This document shows positions 21,229 through 30,819 of a DNA stretch of 64,000 nucleotides, piece by piece. Source of the stretch: Lindgomyces ingoldianus. Taxonomy: Eukaryota; Ascomycota; Dothideomycetes; Pleosporales; Lindgomycetaceae. Every line of letters begins with the position of its first letter. Position 1 is the first letter of the stretch. Under the pieces are notes generated by a model that saw only the letters and a program-made list of their open reading frames with translations, was not told where the DNA came from and made no database searches. Both the position numbers and the translations under genes were made by a program. Where the stretch lies: positions 2,084,287 to 2,148,286 of the forward strand of contig NW_022985164.1 in the NCBI RefSeq assembly GCF_010093535.1, given 5' to 3'.

Positions 21229-21965
21229 CTAAATCCAGTCCCAGCTTCTCTTCTTCCTCCCAACAGCGGAGCTTGCGTACGCCCCTTTCTTTGCCGTCTT
21301 CGCCCCAATCCTGCACAGTCCCACTAGATGGTGTACGCCTCGATCACGCCATCAACCACCGGCACCTCATCCCTCACAACATTCTCAACAGTAGCTTTCA
21401 TATTCGTCATACCGGTGCATCCGAGAGTGAGTATATCCGCTCCGCCATCTACCAACTTCTTCCCCACTTCGCATATGATGCCGAGAACCTCTTTCTCGGG
21501 TCTCGATTCGAGCTCTAGGACGTCGAGATTGCAGCTCCCGACTCCGACACAAAGGCATCGAGGCCACAATGCCGCATTGTGTCTTCCACCATTTACTTTA
21601 AACGACTCGAAATGGAATGATTGCGGAACTACTTCCAAGGGTACGAGCAGCCAGCAGCGAAGCTTCCATAATTCCTATGACGAGCCTCCATAATTCTTCC
21701 GTCAGGATCCGTATCTATGAGTAATCAATGTAGCAATCAACGAGAAAGTCGTCGAATTGATCCGCAATGGGAATAATAGCCCGGGCAGCTGTGGCTCCAG
21801 ACGTGATGTTATCGAAGTTTCCTTCGATGGATGATGGAGCGGGCTTGGGCGCAGTGAAACCGTACACGAAGACGTTAGGGAGTATAGTAGGCCGAACCAT
21901 TCCTAGACACGCGTCTGTCATGAGTTCAGTAGCGTTTAGATTGCAGAGAAGGGTGCGGTAGGTTT
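21229..21965 (-). pseudogene. Decayed Asp/Glu/hydantoin racemase gene
   Basis: Read on the - strand, LNATELMTDACLGMVRPTIL, FVYGFTAPKPAPSSIEGNFD and AARAIIPIADQFDDFLVDCY match the N-terminal half of fungal hydantoin racemases, including the first catalytic Cys. An in-frame TAG follows at 21713-21715 (after DYS); the same frame then continues LVIGIMEASLLAARTLGSSS. The frame breaks again near 21550 (GIVASMPLC, then VGVGSCNLDVLELESRPEKE). The next block, EVGKKLVDGGADILTLGCTG, carries the second catalytic Cys. A further frameshift near 21330 is needed to reach GVHHLVGLCRIGAKTAKKGA and a C terminus at TAG 21229-21231. At least one stop and two frameshifts make it non-functional, yet both active-site cysteines survive, which suggests fairly recent loss. 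Confidence 0.8.
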
Positions 21966-22069
21966 TGGTGAAGGAGGGCCGGAAACAGACCGAAGTAATG
22001 TTGAGGACGATTCTGGGCCTGTCTGATGTCCACCCAGTGTTCCGTTCGTCCCGTTGGCCATTCTGAGAT

Positions 22070-23069
22070 GGGGTGGATCGATGACGCTGACTTGTGACGT
22101 CAAAAGAGAGCAGTATATGACTTGTTAATGCCTCCCAAAGTCGAGTGTTCTGGCCTTGCCCCACCTGCACCGATCCAGGTCGCAGTCTCCAATGATAATT
22201 CCGTCTTCATCCGTCATGCTCTCTGCGATGACCTTCCCATGCGGTCTAATAATGGTTGAGCCAGCGATTAGATTGTAATTCCCGTCGTCCCGTCCGGACT
22301 TCGCAGCGCTGACAAAGAAACAAGCATTAGTATATGAATGAGCCTGCATCACCAACTTATGATGAGATAATGCCATCTTCTCCGCCTCTTTCGGATCTTG
22401 ATTAATTGATGTTCCCCAAAGGTAAGGGGCGAAACCAGTTGTATTGTATCCACAGAAGACCATCTCGGCCCCTTGTAGTCCCAGAGCCTTCCACGCTTTT
22501 GCCTATCGACAATCGTTGCATATCCTCATCCCGAATAAAGGCTCCCCGCGCTCAGTTGTCGTTTTTGCTAGATCAGGGACACGGAATGCATGAAATCCTA
22601 ATCTCTCTGCTTGAAGTAACGTTTCTCGAGCTGATTCGTAGCTTCGGGGTCTGGAAAAAAGTTCATGGTCTCCAGGAAAGTGCACCTTCCAGTATTTTAG
22701 ACAACATGGACCCAGACTTTGTGCGATAGTATATGCAGGTATTGTAATGCTCGCCAGCGTCAGACGCCTCAGCAAAGCCAATGCAGATGTCAACTCCCAA
22801 TTCCTTTCCCTTTTCAAATATAACTCATGTGTTCTCATCAGTCGTAATGTCGCCATGTTGGAAGACTGACTTCAATTGGGCCTTGTACGCGATGAAGTGA
22901 TGTGGGAAGAAGGCCGTCAAGGCACACTCGGGGAAAAGGACCACTTGCGCTCCTCTTGAAGCTGCATCTTCGGGCAATTGAACCGTGCGATCAAGAGTCT
23001 TCTTGTGGGCATCGATGAGGTGAACGGCGCCAACTTGGGGGGGGAGGCGATGCGGATTGTGTGAGCCAT
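22070..23069 (-). pseudogene. Decayed N-carbamoyl amino acid amidohydrolase (nitrilase superfamily)
   Basis: Likely start at 23069 (MAHTIRIASPP), where a run of eight G (23037-23044) throws the frame. QVGAVHLIDAHKKTLDRTVQ and RGAQVVLFPECALTAFFPHH (catalytic Glu) follow, then HGDITTDENT and a TGA at 22825-22827. The same frame goes on with VIFEKGKELGVDICIGFAEA and NTCIYYRTKSGSMLSK; a shift near 22710 leads to YWKVHFPGDHE (catalytic Lys) and GEPLFGMRICNDCR (catalytic Cys). A TAG at 22503-22505 stands where the family has Trp, followed by AKAWKALGLQGAEMVFCGYN and SGRDDGNYNLIAGSTIIRPH. The Glu-Lys-Cys triad is intact while the frame is broken at least four times. Intact relatives hydrolyse N-carbamoyl (D-)amino acids in hydantoin use. 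The 3' edge is approximate. Confidence 0.85.
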
Positions 23070-23252
23070 CGTGGTCAAGGCGGGAGGAGGTAGGAGAGCT
23101 GCCGGGCTCCTTGAGGGTCTCAGAGCCGTATTTGGAGAAAAATCGAGGGCGTTTTGGGTATAGCAAACTCCATAGCCGTAGCTGATGGCCTATCCTGCGA
23201 AGGGTTAGATGGTGCTGAGGTCGGCTTGATAGGCAAAGTCCCAGCTTGATCA

Positions 23253-23284
23253 GAGCTTGGACTTTTTCGAGCTTGGACTTTTTC
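23253..23284 (+). repeat. Perfect 16-bp tandem duplication
   Basis: The unit GAGCTTGGACTTTTTC occurs twice head to tail (23253-23268 and 23269-23284), just upstream of the carbamoylase relic. Confidence 0.85.
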
Positions 23285-26200
23285 GAATCGGAGGAAGCAC
23301 CGACTAAACACGAGGCCTCCACTAGAACTGAACCTATGAAATCGACTTATATACGGATTATGGTTACCACTACAGAGGATGCTTAATACTTCTTTAAATT
23401 CTCAAAGATTTATCAACGGTACCAGTGTGATAAGTCACGTGATCTTTAGTTCTCGTCTCCAAAGATTTGTTGCCTTGACTGCACTTCATATACTGACATG
23501 ACTTCAGTCCCTCCTTTCGAAATAAACCCCTCCTTCTACATCTTAATGTACTGTAAAAAGGGCACTACTGCCTTCGCAGTCTTCAGCCGCCCCCTTGCAT
23601 GAACGAGGGAACGTCTTTCCCATATTATAAGATGGCTTGTTCTCAAACTCTATTTCTTTATCTTTTATTCCCAATTTCCTTACCGCGAAGTTCGTAGGGT
23701 GTGCATCATTATCACGAATTATTCAGCCTTCACCAGCCTTTAAAGGGTTCAGGAACATGTAGAATTTTGTCAACTACCTACTCTAATGCAACACATGGAA
23801 CCAGAGTACCAAAAAAGGAAAACTACCACTCTCAAAGCCTCTTCCATATAGTTAACGACCTGTTATGCTTATATAGTTTGCCTTCTTTCTTCGAAAATTT
23901 CCTGCTCTATTCTTCAGCAACTTTTCTATTTCCGCAAACTCCTTCGAGGAATCTATCTCTTCGGGGCAACCATCTGGCTCCTCATCCTTCACATGGGAAG
24001 TCCAATCACGGAATCGGCTCATGACCAGTGTGCTCGGAGGAAAGAGGTTTACATACCCTTCGTCAGGAGAATGGGCAGAGGATGGCGCAAGGTGAAACTC
24101 GTCGTCTTCCTCGTGCTTATTGATGTCAGTCTGTACGAACGGATCAAGGTTCACACAGCCAATTCCTGCTAACCTCTGACTTGGGGGAAGTGTTTGGCGT
24201 ATTCTGTCCAATACTCTTCCTACGATAAAAGTACCCAGTTATTCCCTTTTTTGGCCCAGAGGCCGCGGCTCGTGCAAGGGCTGTGATTTCTAGATATTGT
24301 TAGACGTAGGACAAATCTCGACATGCTAGTAATTACCGCTGGCTTTCTTTATTGTCAGGCCTTCATCATTTTCCATCCAGAACTGACATTAACCCTCTTA
24401 TCAGTTTCATTGTTCGTTCGTCGTAAAGTTTCTCCCAAATTCCGGCGAGTAACATATTGAAATGAGGGCATTATTACCGTTGCGATCTAGACTTTTATAT
24501 TCGAAGGGAAACACTTCGCAGGTGATTACTTGCCAATTTCATTCCAGATGACAAGATATGAGACAGCAATACATATCACACGAGGGTCGATTCTCTGGTG
24601 CATACTGGGATACCGAGCTTCTTACATTTGCTCTCATCGACCTGTTGAGATGAATCTATCGTAGTTCCATAGCCTGACCATAACCGATTCGGTAAAGGCT
24701 AGCTTGCATATAGTATTACCAGAATACCTACTTTGCAAGCATGATCTGAGGATATGGAGGAGGTGGGTTTGCTGAAAAATTGATGAGCACTCTACTGTAA
24801 TGGCCCATGAACTGAACTGTAAGTTCAATTGCTAACTCCATGGTAACAGGAATATTGCGGTCGGTTTTAATATCGACTTTGTTCACCCTGTCCGCTGGCT
24901 CTGTCTATCGCTTCAGGGAGCTACTTTTGGAGATGACTTGAAGCCACCTGAGTTTGGGTGAAGAAACCCTTCCGCCTAGCTTTGCGACTGCGATATGAAG
25001 GTAATTATTGATCTTCTATTGGCGAAGAGACTTATGCGATGGAAATGTTATAGGCGGCGTTGCACCCTCTACGCGAAGCTTTGTTACTAATTGGGGCTTT
25101 GCCTCTTCAGAAGGAAAGCCCATGCTTTTCCCACAGACCAAGAAGGGGCAATTGTGCTCCTCGCGTCCTATAACTAGGAAACATTAGAAACGTCCAATCC
25201 TGAAATTTCCCATAGTTACCAGCTCTAGCGAAGACCATATCGAACCTGACGAAGACTACCCTGCTGTGCTATGTATCTCCGTGGCATACGATAAGTAGAA
25301 GATAGAAAGGATAAAAGACTGTGGGCACGAAGGTACTGAGTTCATCAGATATCAAAGTCCGTCTGGAGACCACATAATGGAACAGCTCAGGCTCCCCGGT
25401 CCAATAGAAGGGAATGTTAGTCGAAATGGACAGCGAAACATAGTCAATGAAGCCGACTCCTTCGAAATCATGCTTAATAGAGCCGCTCCTGAAAAGCTCC
25501 AGCGGAGAAGAATTTCAGAAACATAGATTGAGCCGGCCGGGTAAGATGAATGATCGTAAAAGGTTCCAGAATCTAGAGGTGCATTAGGTGAGTGTGTGTT
25601 CACTCTGTCAGGGCGTGCGCGTTTAGTCGATAGCATGTTCACTCTACAGAATTCCCTCCTGAAGCTCTGTGCCTTTGATTCTTGTGCGCAAATCAAGTAC
25701 CATGTAGATCGGAAAGTGGCCAAAATCAGACTGTTGCTTATGCATCTGTACTTCTGTCTTTCGCTGAGGGTCTCTGTCCTTCGTCTACTCAACAAACATT
25801 TCACCATGTCCCATCGTGCGAGTTAGCCGCTAGTCTTTTAAGTTGTTTTAGGGTGTTTGCAACACACGTGCCCTATTTTTCTTCTCAATTAGATTAGTCT
25901 TTCATTATTCTTCGTTTCTCTGTGCCTGGTAGCCTTGCTTCCACTTCCCCGCCGGCATAAGACTTTACAAGCGGTTCAATCTTTCGCCATACTACTAGGA
26001 AATTTGAAGTTTGAAGGGACGTAATTGAATCTTGTCTTGTGAATTCGTTCTAGAAATAGCAGATTTTGGATGACCTTCACTACCCCACGTTTCCAACCCC
26101 GCTACTATAATGGTGAGGTCGTGATAGTATCAAACGACCGGTAAAGCTCTCTAGCTTTCTCAAACACCTCCAACAGAGGCCACAGTATGACCCTTTCCGT

Positions 26201-26439
26201 AGTACACACAAATGGTATGATAGGCCAGATCTCGCAAACTATACGATGATGTTCATCTTGATCCCTCACTCAAGCCCAAGAACTGCCAGATGAAAGGGAC
26301 ACCGTAGGATTCTAAAATCCTCGTGGAAAGACGTGAAAATCCTCGATAGCATCGGTCGCGACCCATATAAAGGGGATGTCTACATTGAAGGTGCCGTCTC
26401 ACTCTTTGTATCAACCTTGCGTGACTAAAACTTAGGTGG
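23285..26439. other. 3.2 kb without an intact gene; possible coding relic at 23852-24211 (-)
   Basis: Most of this stretch is AT-rich and shows no recognisable domain. On the - strand, 23852-24211 stays open for 119 codons with a protein-like composition (FHLAPSSAHSPDEGYVNLFP, RFRDWTSHVKDEEPDGCPEE, KEFAEIEKLLKNRAGNFRRK) but no ATG at its head. A neighbouring frame reads EEYWTEYAKHFPQVRG. It could be the tail of a decayed gene from the same catabolic cluster, such as a transporter, but the family was not recognised. The - frame at 25352-25807 is equally unexplained. Confidence 0.25.
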
Positions 26440-27406
26440 GAGATGCCCACGCACACACTTTACATAGAACGAAGGAGACCTGGGCGAAGAAATATCCTGA
26501 CTCTGGAAATACCACGTAATTTAGCCGCGCATCTGCGAAAGACAGACTGTATCATACGCGATGCGATCAACAACGGCGATCCACCTGGCCTACGATACTT
26601 TGCAAATGGTCAAGAGATAGAAGTCCAAGATGGCTAACTCGTTCCTAGCATCACAGCATTTACCAAAGGACCGCTCCAAATGCGAGAGATGATTCGTCAT
26701 CACATCAAAATCGGCGTTGACAAGATGAAGCTCAGTATGTCTGGCGAAGGATTTTCGAGACTCATAGCGCGTAAGATTGTTCGCCTACGAGGAAATTGCT
26801 GCCTGTGTCGATGAGACACACCGACAAGGTATCAGACTGTGTGCCCACGCCCGAGCTCGAGACAGCGTCAAGATGTGTGTGAAACATGGAGTCAATATCA
26901 TCTACCACACTAGCTAGGTTGACGACGGAGGTATGGAAATGCTAGAATGTAATATGCACAAGCACATGGTTACCCCAGGAATCAACTGGCTCATCAACAC
27001 ACTTTATGAAGCCGAAAAGTTTGGTTATCCTAACTCCAAAGCTGAATAAATAGGCTACAAAAACAACTTGGCGTAGCAATTGAGAGTCAGTGAAATGTAC
27101 CGCTGAGGCATCACCGTACTTCTCAGCGACGACTACAGCTTCACCTGAACGCCTCGCGGTAAATATGCGTGGGATATCGATCACTTTGTCAAATCACTTG
27201 GAATTACGCCGACGGAGAGCATTCTTGCAGCCGCAGCCAGCGTTGCCAAGCTTTTCATGCGAGAAGTTGAACTAGGCAAAATCGCGCCGGGATACCTTGC
27301 CGATTGCATCCTAGTTGATGGAAACCCGCTTGACGACATTTCGATCCTACAAGACCACGAAAGTCTGAATGTTATTGTTGTCAACAGGAGAGTGTGTAAG
27401 AGTTCG
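26440..27406 (+). pseudogene. Decayed metal-dependent amidohydrolase gene
   Basis: TDCIIRDAINNGDPPGLRYF and ANGQEIEVQDG end in a TAA; the frame then resumes with LVPSITAFTKGPLQMREMIR and GVDKMKLSMSGEGF. These match the middle of fungal amidohydrolases of the imidazolonepropionase-like/prolidase-like group. Between about 26770 and 27090 the frame is riddled with stops. It becomes clean again with GITPTESILAAAASVAKLFM (27208-27260) and VELGKIAPGYLADCILVDGN (27263-27322), the conserved C-terminal strand, then SLNVIVVNRRVCK. Intact homologs are about 480 aa, so the N-terminal third is missing or unrecognisable. The last exon is in frame with the next gene without a stop between them. Confidence 0.75.
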
Positions 27407-27451
27407 TCAGCTGAGTGTTTGAGATTGGAGCCTTTGATTGCAGGACAAGGA

Positions 27452-29239
27452 ATGATGGAGAAGCCACTGACGAACTATATTTCGTACATCGTAAATGACG
27501 GAACGAAACGCACCCGAATCGGACATTTGGATCCTGAAAAGAGAACTATTACTCCCCTGGCCTATGCGTCCGGAACTGCTCTGTCAAACTTGTATGAAGT
27601 CATTGAGATCGGCCCCGAGGACATTATAGCAGGCGACGATGCCATCCCATTAGACACAGTCAAGATCCTACCTCCATTAACAGGCCGAGATGTCCTAGCT
27701 ATTGGGAAGAACTACTTGGAGCATGCTAAAGAATTCAACGCAAGTGGCTACGATGCCAGTGATAATGTTGACATGCCATCTCACCCAGTGGTTTTCACGA
27801 AACGAGCGACTTCCATCATTGCTGATGGCGAGGAAATACTTCCATTGCCAGACTTTACTTCAACACTGGATTATGAAGGTGAGGTTGGAGTTATTATTGG
27901 AAAGAGGGGATATAGAATCTCGGAAGATGATGCTGGGAACCATGTGTGGGGGTATACGATTATCAATGATGTCACTGCAAGGGAGAAACAAAGAGATCAT
28001 AAGCAATTTTATATCGGAAAGTCGGGAGATACCTTTTGCCCTATGGGCCCGATTGCAGTTCCGGTGAAGGAACTACCGAAGGTTCTGAAAGTCCAGACAA
28101 AAGTCAACGGGGAGTTGAGACAGCAGGGCACGACAAACGACTTGATATTCTCGGTGAACAATCTCATCAAAACGCTTTCGGAGTCTCAGACACTTCAACC
28201 AGGAGATGTTATCGCAACCGGAACCCCAGCAGGTGTAGGTTTTGGCCTCAAGCCTCCCAAATTTCTACAACCCGGCGATGAGGTTGAGATATCTGTCACC
28301 GGGCTCGGAACCTTGCACAACAAAGTCGCGGAAACGAGCAGTGCGAACCACGTCCAAGCCCGTCTCCCCCAGTTTCCAGTAATCCCCATCCACAACCTAA
28401 GCATTACGAACGGAGGACAAGGCCTCACAGGCCTGCCCAACAACAAGCTCCTCTACATCCAGACCATCGGCCCAGAAAACGGTAGTCCTATCGTCTTCAT
28501 CCACGGCCTAGGCGGATCACACACATACTTTACCCCACTAATCAATACCTTGAACCTCCAATCTACCCATCACTGCATCCTGCCCGACCTCGAAGGCCAC
28601 GGTCTAAGCCCTACAACAGCATTATCCATCCTCTCCATCCAATCCTACACCGCAGACCTCCATGCCCTTTTCCGAACCACCAAATTCGCCTCCCAATTAC
28701 AAGCCGGAGCCACAATAGTTGCGCATTCGATGGGCAGCTTGATTGCGCAAACCTTTGCAGCACAGAATCCCTCTCTCGTAAAATCTCTGATCTTGATCGG
28801 CCCTCCGCCGAATCCGCTCCCGGAGGCTGCAGTCAAGGAATATCATGCTCGTGCGAAAGCTGTGCGGGGTGGTGGTATGAGGGCAGTTGCTGAGACGGTT
28901 GCCACGGCTGGAACTTCCCTGAAGACGAAGGAGGGGAAGCCGCTGGCATATGCTGCGGTATTGCAGTCGCTGTTGTCGCAGGATCCGGAGGGGTATGCGA
29001 AGGGGTGTACGGCGCTCGCCGGGTCTGGAGATTGGAAAGGGAGGATTGAGGCGACGAAGGTGGGGTGTAGAACTTTGGTGGTTGCGGGGGATGAGGACAA
29101 GGCTAGTAGTGTTGGGTGGTGCGAGGGATTGGTGGAGGGGATGGTAGATGCGAAGCTAGAGATATTGGCAGGTGTAGGGCATTGGCATGGGTTTGAGGAT
29201 GCTGAGGGGTTGGGGAGGGTTGTTAGGGGGTTTGTTTAG
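27452..29239 (+). CDS. Fused fumarylacetoacetate hydrolase (FAH) plus alpha/beta-hydrolase protein
   Basis: An uninterrupted 595-aa frame from the ATG at 27452; a second ATG follows at once. Residues 1 to about 293 form an FAH domain: GRDVLAIGKNYLEHAKEFNA, LDYEGEVGVIIGK (metal-binding E-x-E), NDVTAREKQRDHKQFYIGKS and DVIATGTPAGVGFG. Residues from about 330 form an alpha/beta-hydrolase: IVFIHGLGGSHTYFTPL (oxyanion hole), TIVAHSMGSLIAQTFAA (nucleophile Ser), VVAGDED (Asp) and GVGHWHGFED (His). A complete triad plus complete FAH metal residues suggest both halves are active. Such a pair could open an acylpyruvate or enol-type ring product and then cleave an ester or lactone; this is inference. 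The frame extends upstream in register with the amidohydrolase relic, but this ATG matches the usual FAH start (MEKPLTNYISYI). It is the only open gene of the 21-29 kb group. Confidence 0.85.
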   Translation: MMEKPLTNYISYIVNDGTKRTRIGHLDPEKRTITPLAYASGTALSNLYEVIEIGPEDIIAGDDAIPLDTVKILPPLTGRDVLAIGKNYLEHAKEFNASGYDASDNVDMPSHPVVFTKRATSIIADGEEILPLPDFTSTLDYEGEVGVIIGKRGYRISEDDAGNHVWGYTIINDVTAREKQRDHKQFYIGKSGDTFCPMGPIAVPVKELPKVLKVQTKVNGELRQQGTTNDLIFSVNNLIKTLSESQTLQPGDVIATGTPAGVGFGLKPPKFLQPGDEVEISVTGLGTLHNKVAETSSANHVQARLPQFPVIPIHNLSITNGGQGLTGLPNNKLLYIQTIGPENGSPIVFIHGLGGSHTYFTPLINTLNLQSTHHCILPDLEGHGLSPTTALSILSIQSYTADLHALFRTTKFASQLQAGATIVAHSMGSLIAQTFAAQNPSLVKSLILIGPPPNPLPEAAVKEYHARAKAVRGGGMRAVAETVATAGTSLKTKEGKPLAYAAVLQSLLSQDPEGYAKGCTALAGSGDWKGRIEATKVGCRTLVVAGDEDKASSVGWCEGLVEGMVDAKLEILAGVGHWHGFEDAEGLGRVVRGFV

Positions 29240-29801
29240 GTGAGATATTGGACAGGGTGAAGAGAAGAAAGAGGTAAGTCTAGGATAGGTGTTTTGTGAA
29301 AGCATGGAGCAATGTTGAAGCCCTGAAGGTGGCGATGGAGAGGTTTTCAATGAAGTTCACATCTCCCAACCTTCTTGCCAAATTTAGGGACATGGTCGAA
29401 GGGATCTAAGCTTCTGCGCATGAATCAAGTTCTGTTGTCGTTCAAGACTTATTGGGCGGATATTGTACTCCTAGGGCGATTAAAGACGATATGTCGACTC
29501 CTTGATCAGGTGGACTTCTCGACAAGGAAGTAGCTAAATAAGTCCTTTCTGATGCCCAATAAATGATACGTAAAGATCGAGTATAGTGTCACACGCCCAT
29601 CCCAAACCCATTTTCCCTTGACCCAAGATTGTGAACTGTTAGAAGCAAGAAATATATACAACGAATGCACTTACTAGCAGGCATAAAGGCTCCAGCTACC
29701 GGTGTTGAACGACCGATATCAAGCCCCAAGATTCCCTGACATGACCCAACTACAGATACGGATACATGTCTGAATGTGCCCTCGGCCTCCCGAATCCGCG
29801 C
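29240..29801. other. Intergenic, convergent 3' ends
   Basis: Lies between the 3' ends of the FAH/hydrolase gene (+) and RCF1 (-). Nothing recognised. Confidence 0.4.
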
Positions 29802-30432
29802 TCATTTTCCATCCCCAACCACTTTCTCTTTCATTTCCCTCGTCTTCTCCTTCACCATCTCCGTGACTCCCTTTAGCTCTCCCTCAGCGCCCCCAGCGCC
29901 CTCGGCGCCCTCAGCACCCTCGGCGGCTCTCATCCTCCTCGCCAGCCTCGCCTTAAACACCTTGTCCTCCTCATCCCTCGCCTCCAACTCCTTCAACCAC
30001 CGCTCCCTCTTCTCCATCCTCTCCTTCTCCGCAACCAGCTTCTCATACTCCTTCCGCTTCACACGATCCTTCTGCCAGTACATATTCCCGGCCACCAATA
30101 CCGCGATGGTGAAGGCCTGCGCGTACAACCTGCGGCGGAAATAGAGATTTGTCATCTTGTGATTGCCTCTTTTCATAGACCGTGTTGCGCCAACAATGGC
30201 CCAGACGGTGAGCCCGCAGCCGAGTGGAATGAGGGGCTCTTCGCGGAAACGGCGCCATATTTTTCCAGCGCGGGATTCGTCGTAGAACTCGCTGCTAGGG
30301 GGTTAGCGAAGGACGAGGGAGCTTAGGGGCTGTGGGGGAAGCTTTAGGGGGGGGGGTTTAGGGGAGTGTAGGGGTGGGGACGTACGTGTCTTCGTCGAAA
30401 GAGGAGGGGAGCGGTGCGCTGTTTGGATTCAT
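29802..30432 (-). CDS. rcf1: Respiratory supercomplex factor 1 (HIG1 domain)
   Basis: Exons 30432-30386 and 30294-29802 on the - strand give 179 aa. The first exon encodes MNPNSAPLPSSFDEDT. The second starts (S)EFYDESRAGKIWRRFREEPL and continues IPLGCGLTVWAIVGATRSMK, the first HIG1 membrane helix. RRRLYAQAFTIAVLVAGNMY is the second helix, followed by the QKDRVKRKEYEKLVAEK coiled-coil region. This is the HIG1_N arrangement of fungal Rcf1, a mitochondrial inner-membrane protein that helps link cytochrome bc1 and cytochrome oxidase and assists Cox12/Cox13 assembly. The tail has a short AEG repeat encoded by a 9-bp motif. The acceptor is a tandem TAGCAG, so two products differing by one Ser are possible. 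The gene is divergent from the Dsc4-like gene. Confidence 0.9.
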
Positions 30433-30819
30433 TGTGGAGAATGGAGGGGGAGGTAGGGACGTGTGGGTGTTCTTGAAGGTGAGTTAAGACGGTATGTATA
30501 TCGTGCAAGCCAATTGAATCCCTCTCTCTCGCAAGCGCAGTCCCAAATTGTGTATCCGAGGTCAACCGGCGAGTTCGCGTGTGCAGTGCAGCTCAGAAGA
30601 GAAGCTCAAGAGCCATGATCTCACCACTTCCCGCCTGGTTCGGCGACCACGGTTTTTCCGATCGCCGAGGGTTGGGGCTCCGAGCTCAAGTCAACTTCAG
30701 CAAGCACCACGTCCTGGCCAGTTGCCTGATCGTAAACTCCATCCCCCTTATCCTGGTGATATAATCGAGGCTGGACTGGATGCAACGAAGACCAGCGCGC
30801 GTCTTTGTCCTGTTGCGCC
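30433..30819. promoter_or_regulatory. Divergent promoter between rcf1 and the Dsc4-like gene
   Basis: 387 bp separate the two outward-facing ATGs (30432 on - and 30820 on +). No clear TATA box was seen, as is usual for housekeeping fungal promoters. Confidence 0.4.

Noticed and set aside
20898..21518. 206-codon + strand open frame
   Set aside because: It has no domain and runs antisense to the racemase relic, whose family motifs are clear.
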